Assembly: GCF_000226095.1 (NCBI RefSeq)
Contig: NC_016478.1
Coordinates: forward strand, 3,152,001-3,216,000
DNA length: 64,000 nucleotides
Direction of reading: 5' to 3'
Origin: Thermothelomyces thermophilus ATCC 42464
Taxonomy: Eukaryota > Ascomycota > Sordariomycetes > Sordariales > Chaetomiaceae
Shown here: one piece after another, positions 1 to 11,632 of the stretch
How positions within the stretch are numbered: the stretch's first letter is position 1
Layout: each line of letters begins with the position of its first letter
The notes under the pieces: generated by a model
The model's input: the letters and a program-made list of their open reading frames with translations, nothing else
Database searches by the model: none
Told to the model about the DNA's origin: nothing
Program-made: the position numbers and the translations under genes

Positions 1-2501
1 ACGTAGTCATTATATGAAACACTCGCTTTGTCTACGCTAATTATCTGACTTGTCTTCTTCTAGCCTACGGACCCAGAGCGACGCATCAAGCATGGGCCAC
101 CAAAGATTTGCGAACGCGACTACTACCTCTTCGGGCGGCGGCACCGAAGAAAAGTTCCACTGAGGGCGGGTAAATTAGGCGACGCGACATCGCCGGTAGC
201 TGAACCGCCCTATCGAACCCAAGATTGAAGCCATATGTGTGGCGTATATTAAACAGTCAACGGGTAAGTCCGGGGTCAATGCGCGTCGGCAACTTTCTTC
301 GGCAACTGGGTCAGGGGTTTCGAGTTCCTGTTGGAAATCCTATTGGGGCGTTTGCAAGGCTGCCGATCAATGCAACGACAAATGTTGACGCCGCCAAACC
401 GGGCGCCCGGGATGGCAGCTGTTCCTGGAACGGGATGTTTGCATTCATGGTCACGGAATGGAATACCACGTCATACGTCTCACAAGAGCAAGGGAAGCAT
501 GGCACCATGGCGAGTGTTTCGGCAGTTCCGGATGCCACTGGGAGTTGACTGAATCTCGGCGTATGCAACCTCGTTCATCTATAGGTCCAGGTATGTGGAA
601 GGACCCCAACAACGCAGCAGGTCGAAGTTCGACCAAATGCCAATTGGATTACAATCATTAAGGTAGCCAATTCCATGGGAGCAAGCACTGTAACAAGATA
701 CAGGACCAGACCCTCTCCTACGTGGAGGAGCCCACGAAAAAATATGTTCGCCGCGTAAATAAGGGGCTGAGGTGTGATGGCTGTTTGTGTATCTAGAAAG
801 CCATCTGCACTCCTTCTCTCATTGTCAACGTGTGAAAGTTGCCGTGATGAAATCAGAGGCGCTGGCTGAGGGAACGGGAACTGTGAGAAAAATCTGGCTG
901 TTGGTGCTTAGCATACCCTATCGAACGACAAAGGTCCAAAGCTACGAACGGGTTGCTTTGCTTTAACGTTATATGGGATAGGTAGCAAAGGTCGAGCTCG
1001 TCCGCCGAACCTCTTTGGCACTAACTGATATCTAACAAGGGACTAGTAGTGCCCATGAGCAAGAGGAGTAACGGAGCGAACCCGTAATTACTGGTTGATT
1101 GTCGACGACTACAGCTGAGGTGAACAGCGCGGCTTCGGAGGGCGCGGATCCTTGCAAGACGGCAACCCAACTTCCTGCCTTCGCGGGTGGTCGTCAACAC
1201 TCGCTCCTGGCTGGGCCAGAAGCAAGCAGGTGGCAAATTTTCAGGCTAATCTCAGCAGAGGCCCGCAAGAAAGAGCCGTACGTTCCCGTTCATCGTGAGG
1301 ATTATTATGCAATTCTTCCGATTGCCGGAGGCGCAGCTGCAATGCCTCCAGCCATCAGTCTCTTGTAGGAGAGAAAGGCGTTTAGCTGTTTTGTTCGTCA
1401 CATGAAAAACTCGGGTCGGTAGAGACAGTCATTCATGGGGGGCTTGCTCGGTAGGCCACTTTCAACGATCATCTTCATCCTCGGACTTTGCATGAAGAAG
1501 AGAACGGCCGCAGTAGCGTTTAAGTCAGGAATGTCGTTGGCCGAATCCCCATCATCATCGTGAGAGAACAAATTCGTTTAGTTCACCACGGCATTTTAGT
1601 TGCAGTACGCAGTCAAATTTGCACAGCAACTGCGCGACTCACTGCGTCTTTCGTAAGAATAATGGTGATGATCTAGCCCTGAGAACTGACAACTTTATAC
1701 GCTGCTTTGTGAACTACACCGCTGGCAAAGTTTATTGACCTCTCAAACAAGGAAGGCGACTGGAAGCAGATTTCTGCCGCTCTCAAACCAGGAAAACATC
1801 GTCGGATGGTGGCCTTTTTTCTCGTGTGGCCAGCTGCCTGAGGTGCCGGCTCTCCAGCGTCAGCCAATGTTGGCGCGGTGCTGATTTATGTGCGGCCAAA
1901 TATGCGGGCATAGCTTTGGTCGATTGCAGCTGATGCTTGCAGTCGTGTGAAGCTTGTGGTTCGAGTAGGTCCAAAGAAAACACTTGGACTGTCTCCCCAA
2001 GCGTCATCTTGGCGGAAGATGTGTTGAAAGCACATCTTGCTAGCATTCCCCTGCATTCTGCACCTTGCCGCTGCACATACATACAAGTACAGATTGCGTT
2101 TACTAAAGAAATAATACGAATAAAAAGCGTGAGTAGCCTTGATTGTCGTCCGAATCCTTCTGAAGATCATCCGGGCGGTTCCTCATACGGGCCATTTGAA
2201 GAAGATCGAATTGAGGGCTCCCATCTGTTCTTTCTTTTTCGTTCCCAATCTCCAAAGGCGTTAATTTCGTCTTTTCTTCTATGGAAGGGGCCACACTATG
2301 TACATATGTAATCCGTACTGTAGTCGGCAACCTGTATCCGTAATTATCGCACAAGCATGTAGATATGGGTCCCCGCCCACAGGTTTCAAGCCCCACTAAA
2401 AAATAGCGATAACGATAACAGCCGCGCATGCAACAGAAGGGGAAAAAACTCGACCGACAACGGTTGCTGGTGAAAGCCAACAACCGCCAACAACCGACAA
2501 A
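1..2501. other. Intergenic region without a supported gene
   Basis: I see no gene here. The open frames are short, overlap on both strands, lack conserved domains and mostly begin at TTG or GTG. A copy of the ATCCGTAC-type short repeat lies near 2301-2325. The last 200 bases before the SDA1 start are CAAC/CCGACAA-rich and are probably its 5' leader. Confidence 0.6.
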
Positions 2502-4870
2502 ATGGTGAAAAGGAAGGTCGCGGCGCTCGAAAAGGTCGAGGCCGACCTGGTCAATCTGCAGTACAAGATTCGGAGGGATCCCAGGTCAGTCTCAGCACTG
2601 CCGCCTGCACATTTGCATCCGCGACGAGTCGCTAACGGGCGCCCCCAGGTCGTACGCTCAGGAATTCCACGATCAATGGCTCGCATACGATGCGCAACGG
2701 CAGATCTTCATGTCCTCGCCCACCACCGCCTCGAGCGAAGATGTCAAGAAGTTCCATGATCTCGTCGACCTGGTAGCCCACGTCGCCGACCTCTACCCCG
2801 ACATTACGGCCCCGTTCCCCGACCACCTCAAGGAACTCCTCAACCAGCACCATGCGACGCTCGATAAGGAACTGCGCGAAAAGGTGGTGGGCAGCTTGGT
2901 GCTGCTGCGGAGGAAGGATGTGATCGATTCGACGAGTCTCCTGACTACTCTCTTTCCCATTCTCATCTCGACGCCGAGCAAGTCGCTGAGATCACTGCTC
3001 TACACCAAGATCATCAGCGACCTGAGGGAGTCGAACTCAAAGGCGACAAACCACCGGCTTAATCGGACCATCCAGACCGTGCTGCACAACCTCGTCACGT
3101 CGGACCGCACCTCGACCAAGGGCATGTGGGCTTGCCGGATCACCCGCGAGCTGTGGCGCCGCCAGGTCTGGACCGACGCGCGCCCGTGCGATGTCATGAA
3201 GGAGGCGTGCCTCAGCGACAACGAGAAGGTTGTCGTCGGCGGAGTGAGGTTCTTCTTGGGCGGAGACAAGGAGCGCGAGGAGCTTGAGGACGAGTCCAGC
3301 GACGAGGACATTGACATCAAGAAGGTCAAGCACCAAGGGACCATCAACAAGAAGACCAAGAAGCGCCAAAAGGCGTACGAGAAGGCCCTTGAGAAGATCA
3401 AGAAGTGCGCCGCTAAGCCTTCCTCTGTTATACCGCCGACCGTAGCTGACCCGCAGCAGGCAAGAGCGCAAGAAGCACGCGCCGCATCCGTTGAACTTCT
3501 CGGCTCTGCATCTCATTCACGATCCCCAAGGCTTCGCCGAGAAGTTGTTCCAAAAGCACCTTCAGAATACCAAGAACAAGTTCTCGCTTGAGAACAGGCT
3601 GCTAATCCTCCAGCTGGTGACCCGCCTGGTCGGGCTGCACAAGCTCATCATCATCTCGCTTTACTCGTGGTTCATGAAATACCTGACGCCGAAGCAACTC
3701 AACGTCACCTCCTTCCTCGCCTCGCTGGCCCAGGCAACGCACAACCTGATCCCGCCAGATGTCATCGAGCCCCTGGTGGTAAAGATTGCCAACGAGTTCG
3801 TCTCGGAAGCATCCGCGTCCGAAGTGGCCGCGGCGGGCATCAACGCCATCCGCGAGGTGGCCCTCCGTCAGCCGCTCTGCATGAACGAGACCCTCCTGCA
3901 GGATTTGGTCATGTACCAGAAGAGCAAGGACAAGGGTGTCGTGATGGCGGCAAAGGGTTTGCAATCTCTGTACCGCGAGGTCTATCCCGAGCTCCTGCAG
4001 AAGAAGTACCGCGGCAAGGAAGCCACCATGAGCCTGCGTGCGGGAGAAGTTAAGCAGTTGAAGTTCGGCGAGGAAGAAGAGGGAGGTATCGAGGGCATCG
4101 AGCTGCTCGAGAGATACAAAGAGGAGCAAAAGAGGAAAAAGCAGGAGGAGCGGGCTCTGAAGAACGGAGGGACCGACAACAAGGAGGACAGCGACGACTC
4201 GGACAGCGAGAGCTTCAAATCGGAAGAGTGGGAGATCGCCTCGACCGACAGCGAGTCCTCGGGCGGCTGGATCGACGTCAGCAGCGAGTCGGAAGACGAC
4301 GAGCCAGCCAAGAAGAGGCGGCGCAAGGACGACGAACAAGACACCGAAGAGGCCCCCGCCCTGGTCGACACCTCCACCGAAGCGGAGGCCGCGCAGGCCG
4401 AGATCAACCGCATCTCCAAGCTCGCCACCACCACCATCCTGACCCCCGCCGACCTGGCCAAGCTGGAGGAGCTCCGGCGCGAGGCCAAGCTCGACAAGGC
4501 GCTCGGCCGGGCCTCGAAGCGCAAGAAGGAGCTCATCGAGAAGCACATCGAGGACGGGCTGACGGCCGACGACATCGAGCTCCCCGCGCAGCTGGGCAAG
4601 AAGACGACCAAGGAGGAGCGGGTGGCGCTGGCGCGCGAGGGCAAGCCGGCCCGCGAGGAGCACAAGTCGACGCAGGCGATCCGCCGGGCCAAGAAGGACG
4701 CCGAGGGCAAGAGCACGACCAACCGGGAGAAGGCGCGCAAGAAGAACTTCTTGATGACGCTCGGGAAGGCCCGGGCCAAGAACAAGCGGAGCCTGGTCGA
4801 GGCGAGCAGGACCATGAGGGCGCACATTGCGCGGAGCAAGCGCGGAGGAAGGAGGAGGAACGGGGGTTGA
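2502..4870 (+). CDS. SDA1: SDA1 homologue, 60S ribosome biogenesis factor
   Basis: Three exons (2502-2584, 2649-3404, 3460-4870) give a 749-residue protein, close to the family's usual size. Introns 1 and 2 are 64 and 55 bp, each with a GCTAAC/GCTGAC branch site, and both junctions restore frame: DPR-SYAQ and IKKQERKKHAPHP. The N-terminal half is a helical-repeat NUC130/133-like region. The family signature NFSALHLIHDPQGFAEKLFQ follows exon junction 2. Two acidic stretches (ESSDED; DSDDSDSES) and a very basic C-terminus (KNKRSL...RGGRRR) fit a nucleolar protein. In yeast, Sda1 joins pre-60S particles and is needed for their maturation and export, and it affects actin organisation and G1 progression. 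The role here is by homology. The ATG sits in AAAATGG context and gives the conserved start MVKRKVAALEK. Confidence 0.95.
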
Positions 4871-5314
4871 TGGACGCATCGGGGGCGTGCTCTTCTTCTA
4901 CACATCATACCTGTTGGACATGCTGGACTACTTGGGTGGACGGAACGGAGATTTGGGATGGTGCGCATCACCATCATAGTGTAGGTCGTGTCCGTAACCA
5001 CTAAACCTACGTTGGTTCACGGGATCCTTGTCTCATGCGGGTTGTAGTTGCGGAGTTGGAACATTCGAGTTGTGTGTGGTTGCCGGCGATCATTGCCTAG
5101 TTCTCAGCAGATGAAATTGGTGGCTACGGGGGGTATTCGACTCCTTAAAAACATTTTTGCACCCTGGGTAAGAGCGGGATACGGTGGTCTACGTGTTGGA
5201 CTTTGATTTTAGTTACTTCAATGGAGGTGGAAATGAGGGGTTCGGGGATGACGGGGAGGAAAACCAGAGTTCTTAGAGTCGTATCTCGAGCATTGAGCCC
5301 CAACCACAGGAAAT
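4871..5314. other. SDA1 3' flank / tRNA 5' flank
   Basis: No gene is seen. The sequence probably holds the SDA1 3' UTR and terminator, then the short leader of the tRNA gene. Confidence 0.5.
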
Positions 5315-5408
5315 AGTCCTGTGGTCTAGCGGTTAAGATTTCGCTCTTATACCCCTCGCAAGGGTCATGGGTATGCGACGGTCGCGGGTTCAATCCCCGC
5401 CAGGACTA
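5315..5408 (+). tRNA. tRNA, probably Ile (UAU), with a 21-nt intron
   Basis: The cloverleaf is clear: acceptor stem AGTCCTG with CAGGACT (7 pairs), D arm starting GTCT, T arm GCGGG-TTCAATC-CCCGC, 5-nt variable loop CGGTC and discriminator A at 5408. The anticodon stem is TCGCT/TGCGA with a loop beginning CTTATA, so the anticodon is UAU (5348-5350). An intron at the usual place after position 37 spans about 5352-5372. A T-T mismatch at the 31-39 pair slightly weakens the anticodon stem. Introns are common in eukaryotic tRNA-Ile(UAU). The tRNA call is firm; the isotype is less sure. A short T-rich run (CCGTTTTATTTTTG) directly downstream would serve as the Pol III terminator. Confidence 0.8.
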
Positions 5409-6050
5409 TCCGTTTTATTTTTGTAAATAATCCAAGCTCTTCTCAGCTTTCCTTCGGTATCCGGTTAGGAAGCTGTCCGTGACTTCCATGCAAGAACCGG
5501 CTACCTGGGCACTGGTGCGCTTGTCGTCGCTGAAGGAACGCTCTACCCGTAGTTCTTTTTTACGTTTAATCAAAATCGTTTCTTGCGGAAGCAGTCCGGA
5601 TGAAAGTCACGTGACGAAGATGACCTTCTTCCTGGTTGCATGTACAATGCGTTTGCAAAAGTTGTATACGGATTACATAAAAATCGTACAATTAAAATGG
5701 CTCAGGGAGTCGACCTGGCCAGCGCAAAGCCACCAGTTGGGTCAGTAAGGTCTTGGTCAGGCCAAATCAGGCGTTCTGGTCAAGCCACCTGATGGCAGAC
5801 TCGATACGGAGTGCGGAATATGGACCACTTGCATTTCTGCTTCGTATTGTCAATAAGGCGGACCCAACTAACCCGTGTCTTCGCTGTGCTTCCATTCTGC
5901 CGACTGGTGATGCACCGAGCTTTTCCGAAAACAGCTCCGGCCCCGAGTTCCTGCTGGGATGCACAGCCACAGGAATCCGGTTGCGCCACATCACGTAAGC
6001 ATCACAGCGCCACATCCGTCGGTTATGCTGGAGTTCATTAAACTACATAG

Positions 6051-6077
6051 TACTCCGTAGTGTACGGAGTAATCCGT
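6051..6077. repeat. Short inverted repeat, TACGGAGTA/TAATCCGTA family
   Basis: TACTCCGTA is followed two bases later by TACGGAGTA, then by AATCCGT. It is one of about a dozen related copies, all seen between genes in this window. Confidence 0.6.
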
Positions 6078-6474
6078 CCTTCCCAGGCCATGACTCCGGG
6101 GGTCTGCGGTGGATCAACGTGGCCCCATCCGGCTTTCGAGCAAGGGACCTGTGGACCGTTGACCGCAAACACGATGCGCGAGTTGTTCCAGAACTTCCCA
6201 TATGTTGGCCCACCATGGGTGAACGAGGAGCCTCTCCTGAAGCACAGGACACGCGAAACATCAGATGTGCTCAAACTGGAATAGCGCCGTTGTGGTGCAT
6301 ATGTACTGTACTCGTGAAACATAGCTACTGTAAGGCTCGACTCTCCAACAAAGGACTGTGTCGGATATCGAACGAATTCCTTGAAGCTGATGCAGGCAAC
6401 GCTCTGTTTTGTCGTTGGTCGGCCGATTGATGGCTCGTGGGTTATGCTGGCCTCACGCCGTTCTGTTTGTAATC

Positions 6475-6515
6475 CGTACAGTATATACCTAGGTATGTAC
6501 AGTACATACATTACT
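6475..6515. repeat. Short palindromic repeat cluster (GTAATCCGTAC / GTACATAC)
   Basis: The stretch has GTAATCCGTACAGTATA followed by CCTAGG and GTACAGTACATAC. It belongs to the same intergenic repeat family as the copies near 35.2, 39.9 and 43.5 kb. Confidence 0.5.
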
Positions 6516-7157
6516 AGTACATTATGCTTGGCCCAGATGCACAGCCTCAAGAGTATCGGAGATGAGAATGGTCGAGTTATCAGCGAGGACACGTAGTGTA
6601 CGGGTTATTTATTACCGCTTGGAGGCCGCCAACTCCAAGAACCTTGAACGGATGGTTATCCTAATGTTAACCCAATCCTGAGCGGACCAAAAGTAGTGAG
6701 CGGATTGATCTGTGGAGCCGCGTCCAATATGAAACGGCCTCACAGATTTCGACACTTCCTTTTTTTTTGGGGGGAGCGCTCTCTCTGTGCACTGACACCA
6801 GTGTCTTAAAGATATGGAGCCCACTGCCGGTCTGAAATGATGCAGCAAAAAGGAGGGCAACCAAGTTGGCGGGCGAGCGCTGTGGGAAAGTGTGAGGCGG
6901 AGCTTAGAGCGGAAGACCCGGCAGTCGGGAACGGAAATTGCCGACTCGCCGACGTCAGGGTCCCCATATGACAAGTAGGTAGTCAAGTTGCGGTGGGTTT
7001 TCTTCTCTTAACCAGCCATCCGAACCGATTTGATGAAGGGCTGTGTGTTGTGTGGGCTAACTAGTGTATGCATGTCTCCTGCGTACGGTTTGCTCTCTCC
7101 TGGGCAAAACTGCCGATTGCCATGCTTGATCATGGAGGCGATACCAGAATCCGTATA

Positions 7158-7192
7158 GGTACCTCCGTACTCCGTACTAGGTACGGTACCAA
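7158..7192. repeat. Palindromic repeat, GGTACCTCCGTAC...GTACGGTACC
   Basis: An almost perfect inverted repeat that starts GGTACCTCCGTAC and ends CTAGGTACGGTACC, with an internal second copy of TCCGTACT. It could form a hairpin. Confidence 0.6.
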
Positions 7193-8304
7193 CCTCCGAG
7201 TGGAGGCGCCGTTTCATCGCTGCCTCCGCGTCCCGCATCATGGCATGTGGAGCACAATTCCGGTGGGCAACTTGTACCGATGAACTCGTGAATGCAATAG
7301 GAAAGAGTGCAGCAAGCTCTCCACTACTTCAGTCTCTTCATCACGTCTTGCAGACGTTTGACTCTGCGCGTCTGGTCTCTCTGCTTGTAGGTTTCGTTCC
7401 TTTGTCGCATCCTAAAGTGTATAGTAAATGCCGAGCGAGGCAGTGCAAAGAGGAGCCAACAGCATCTTCAGCTTTCCGTGGCTCGAGCACCGCCCGACCA
7501 TAAAGTTCCAGCCTCCGTTTCGCATCGTTGTGCCCGCAACTTTGCCCAGTTGTGCAAACTGCACGGATTTCGACAGCTTTCCCTCGTCACCATGGTAGCT
7601 AAAGTGCGTTAACTCCGCAGCAAGGCAGCAGCTTATCCAGAAGCTGTCAGCTGCATTTTCTCCCGAATCGGCCAGGTTATCCGTACTAGAGTCGTGCTAT
7701 CCTGCTTAGTACTGCTGTAGGAGTGTGCCCTGAAACTTGGTACTTAACAGCATCATTTGCTGAACGGAGTCGGTACCTGCAGTTATGCGCTCTTTACTGC
7801 CAGAAATAAGGTACCGCTTCGCCGGCGAGGGTACCTGCAAGCAGGAGCGATGGACTGCGTTGCTGTGACCGCTGAACAGCCTATTTCCCCGAGGCGCTTC
7901 CTGATTCGCCCAGCGGTCAGCAAAACTTGTGGGGCTCCTCGTCCCGAATTGGCTGACCGGTTTCCCTCACAATAGCTTACGCGTCCTCGTCCCAAAAGCG
8001 ACAGATATCCCTGCACAATCAGCGCTTGCTGCGACCACTGCCCAGTTCTGCGTCGGTCGATTCAAAACTGGGCTTGCTTGCCTCCCCTTCCTGCCCTTCC
8101 CTTCCTTTAACACCTCTTGCGTCTCAGCACGCCTTAAACAAGTGATCGCGAAGAAACAACTCATTTCTTCACGACATCGCTGGAAGGGCATTTAACAGCA
8201 GGACGCAGCGAAGCTTTTTTTTTTTTGAACGACTGACCCAACCAACGGTTTCCGCGCCGTTTGACCACTCGATTAGTCATTCCAGGCTGGGCAGTCGGGA
8301 CGCA

Positions 8305-9740
8305 ATGGCTGGATCCCAACAATCGGGCGGCGGGTTTGACCCCCTCGAGTTCATGGACTTCTCACAATACGACAGCAACAACAATAACAACAACAACAAC
8401 GACAACAACAACGCCAACACCAATAACAACAACAACAACACAAACACCAACAACCTCGGGTACCAGCCATCATCGCTGTCGCCCTCATCCTCGATCACTC
8501 TCAAGTCAGAGACTTCGGATGCACCGTCGCTGTTTCCCTCCAACCAGGGCTTCTCGGCGCCCAGCCATCAGTACGACCTCTACAAGCAGCAGACAGGCCT
8601 TGTCCCTGGTGCATTGACCACCACCCTGTCCATGAATGAGCCCCACGGTTACTTTCAGGAGTTTCTCGATCTTCAACAGAACGACATGCTCAGTGGCTTG
8701 GGGGGAGCGGACGATGTGTTCGACTTCAACGCGCCTTTGACGGGCGGCCTTGATGCTTCGGGGTTGGATCTGGATATGGGCTTCCAGACACAGGCGTCGG
8801 ATACCGGGATCTACCTGAACTCGACCATCAACCCCAGCGCCATTGGTGGGCAGGAGCCTGATGCTCTGACCTCGCCCCTGCCCTCCACACCCGCACTGTC
8901 GACGCCCCCAGGCCGCGTGTGGCCAGGTATTCACCAACAGCAGGCAGCCTTGAGGGCACAACAGAGGCGACAACAGCAGCAGCAGCAGCAACAGCAACAA
9001 CAGGTTAAGCAGGCGCCAAAGCCCAGGTCGCCGCAGACCAGCAGCTCTATTGCTGAGCAAAACGTTCAACAAATACTCAACTCGATGCGTTCCGAGCCCG
9101 TGCAATACACGCCCATCAAGACTCTACCGCATATGAACTTTACCAGGCGGCCAAAGACAGATGCGGAGATGGACGAGGATGAGAAGTTCCTGGCCAGCGA
9201 GGAGGGCAAGAAGCTCAGCAGCCAAGAGCGTCGCCAGCTCCGAAACAAGGTCTCCGCCCGCGCCTTCCGCGGCAGGAGGAAGGGTAAGATAGCTCCCCTA
9301 ATTTGTTTCCTAATAACCCCTCCATCACGCGGCTGCGTGCAGTATCACTAACTCGAGCGACAGAGTACATCAGCTGGTTGGAGACCCAGCTGACGGACAA
9401 GGTCAACGAGGCCGGCCTCCTCCGGGCGCAGAACCAAGCACTGATCGAGGAAAACGCGCGGCTGACGGGGCTGACCAAGATGCTCCTGTCGTCGGAGCAC
9501 TTCCGGGACATGCTGGCCGACCTCAGCTCAAACCCCCAGAAGCTGGCCGACCTGCGCTCCGCCAACGAGCCTCAAGCCCAGCAGCAGGCGCGCCAGCAGG
9601 CCGAGCGCGAGGCCCAGATGCAGGCCCGCCTGCAAGCCAACAAGGACGCCAACCCCCATCTCGCCGAGCAGCAACACCTCCAGTACCAGGAGCACTTTCG
9701 CCTACACATGATGGCCAACCGTCATACGAGCGTCGCTTGA
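8305..9740 (+). CDS. bZIP transcription factor
   Basis: Two exons (8305-9283, 9364-9740) encode 451 residues. The 80-bp intron (GTAAGA donor, CACTAAC branch, CAG end) splits the bZIP domain and joins RRK to EYISWLE in frame. The basic region is about residues 310-330 with core NKVSARAFRGRRK. The leucine zipper follows from EYISWLE on, with heptad leucines in LRAQNQAL and LIEENARL. The N-terminal half is low-complexity: an Asn run (about residues 28-50, AAC repeats) and a Gln run (about 224-234, CAG/CAA repeats) typical of activation domains. The C-terminus is Gln/Ala-rich. NKVSARAF differs from AP-1/Yap (RAAQRAF) and Gcn4/CPC1 types, so I assign no symbol. It should act in the nucleus; its targets are unknown. 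Confidence 0.92.
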
Positions 9741-11632
9741 GTAGCGATTTTTCAGCGTTTGCATGTGCCTTGAAGAAATTACTATTGGAGTGGTTATTTG
9801 TGGACTTCGGCGTTGGGCTTCTCGGGTGCTGGGATATGGCTCGTGTGCATAGCGGATACTCTCTGATTCTCTTTTTGTATAGCCTGTTTTTCTCCTATCT
9901 GTTTATTCGGCGGCCCTGCCCCCCCTCAGCTACATGCGGAATGCATCAAAGACATGACAGACGTTGCGAGCCACTTTACGGCTCCAGAAGAGAATACAAT
10001 CCGCTCTGCTCTTCAGCTTGCGCGCATCTCGCCAGTCGATGTTATTATGACTACTTTTAGGGCCGCGTCTGTGACGGCTTTTGCCCTGTTCTGCCTTTTT
10101 CCATTGTCGCCTTTCACCTTCAGCCGTTCTCGCTTCTACCCACTTAGGGTTCACGCGGCCCATCCTCACGAACTTTCCTGGATTTAATTAAGCTGCCGTC
10201 GTGTCATGACCCGATCCGGCCTTGTTAGGGCGATCTGGGGGACGGTCAAAGAGCGGAGAACGCACAAGTTCGTCGTTTGATACATGGTTTGCTTCCGTTC
10301 ACAGTTGCTGTACTGCGATGGCCAGCGGCATGAACTACGAGATGAGCACAGCGGTCATCAAGTCGAGGTCTACTTAGCATGCCTTAGAAGCAGAATCGGA
10401 AGTGTTACGTGCAATGCTTTATTCTTGTTTCTTCTCGGGGCTTTGCTTCCCTCATGCTGCCAGGTTCAACAGCAGTTAGAGAGAATGGATACCTGATGAA
10501 TTTTCACACTTGAGATAACAGTCTCCTCTAGTTTGCTCATTGTCTCGGAAAGAGAGAGAAAAAAAGGCAAAATGCTGGGTTCCTCGAACCGAGGCTCATC
10601 ACTTACACACCAGCTCACGTCCGTTTCGCCTTCGATAACAACGACAATTCAAGACGTTCCGGGCTGTAGTGTATAGGATGGTAGCCGATTTCGGTAACCA
10701 TCTCACAACAGCCAACTTGTCAACTCGACGCCTGGTATCAGCCAAAGTCAAGACCAGGATCCCGGACTAAGGAGTCACGATGGAGGACTGAGTTTGAGAC
10801 TCTACGTGTCGGGAGGGACGGCTCGGGATCGGGGGTCGGCAAGTGGGGGAATAAATAATATATATTGGTGCTTGAGCGCAGGCAAGCCATACATGCATTC
10901 GTAGCGAGTGTGCAGCAATAAACGTCCGATCCGGCTAAAGTTGACCACCACGACCGCCGTCCAGATTTGGCCGTGTCTCCGCTGCTGCGTGGGCCTGCGC
11001 GCAGTTGCTCACTTGCGAGCAAGCTGCAGTGCTGGGTAATCAAGATTTAAATCGCCTAAGTACAGCGCAGATTGGGGGGCCGTCTATGTTACGCTGCACT
11101 TGGGGGGAGATAGCAGTATCAAGAGTTCTCCGCTGGTGGTTTTCCTGCGGGATCCAAAGGACTACCCGGTCAAATCAAAAGCAAGCTATGGCAAAACCTA
11201 GGTTGGAACCAAGACGTACAAAGCGGTTCCAGTCGTCTGGATCTACGTTGTGCGACTTGGCGCAATATAGCGAAGTCGGATCACTCAGAGGCCCTATCCA
11301 CCTTGGGTCTATCATTGCAACGTGCGTCGTCAGCATATTTGGAGAGACCAACAGGAATGAGGGAAATGGAAGTTACCAAGCAGCGTAAAGTGATACAAAC
11401 CCTAGACATAACGAGGTGCTTTCCGTTCCTGGGAGAATCGAAGCAGTATATAAGAGGGCAAGTGAGAAGGGGCGTTGAAAAGCTAGACTATACCAACCTT
11501 GCATTAAAAGTAGCTCGTTAAAGGTTGCTCAAAAGGTTTGTGATCGCATAGCGGCGGTCATCTGTTTCTCGCGCCTCCATCTTGCCAACAGACCTGCTTC
11601 ATATAGTCCTGACGGAAGATATCTATATACAG
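9741..11632. other. Intergenic region without a supported gene
   Basis: Only short open frames without recognisable domains. The first 200-300 bases are probably the bZIP 3' UTR. A TATATAAG-like motif lies at about 11446-11455, some 180 bases before the tyrosinase-like start. Confidence 0.5.

Larger units (their letters stand above)
5409..8304. other. Intergenic region with short palindromic repeats
   Basis: This 2.9-kb stretch has no convincing gene. It holds several copies of the TACGGAGTA/TAATCCGTA repeat family (about 5669, 6051-6077, 6475-6515, 7158-7192). A T11 run at about 8217-8227 lies just upstream of the bZIP gene. The final few hundred bases are probably that gene's leader and promoter. 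Confidence 0.5.

Noticed and set aside
225-548. Small open frames in the first 2.4 kb
   Set aside because: They start at TTG or overlap on both strands, with no conserved residues.
3602-4879. Long minus-strand open frame opposite SDA1
   Set aside because: A mirror of the GC-rich third positions in the SDA1 exons, with no domain and no own start context. The same holds for 13912-15222, 15032-16774 and 24046-25461 on the minus strand.
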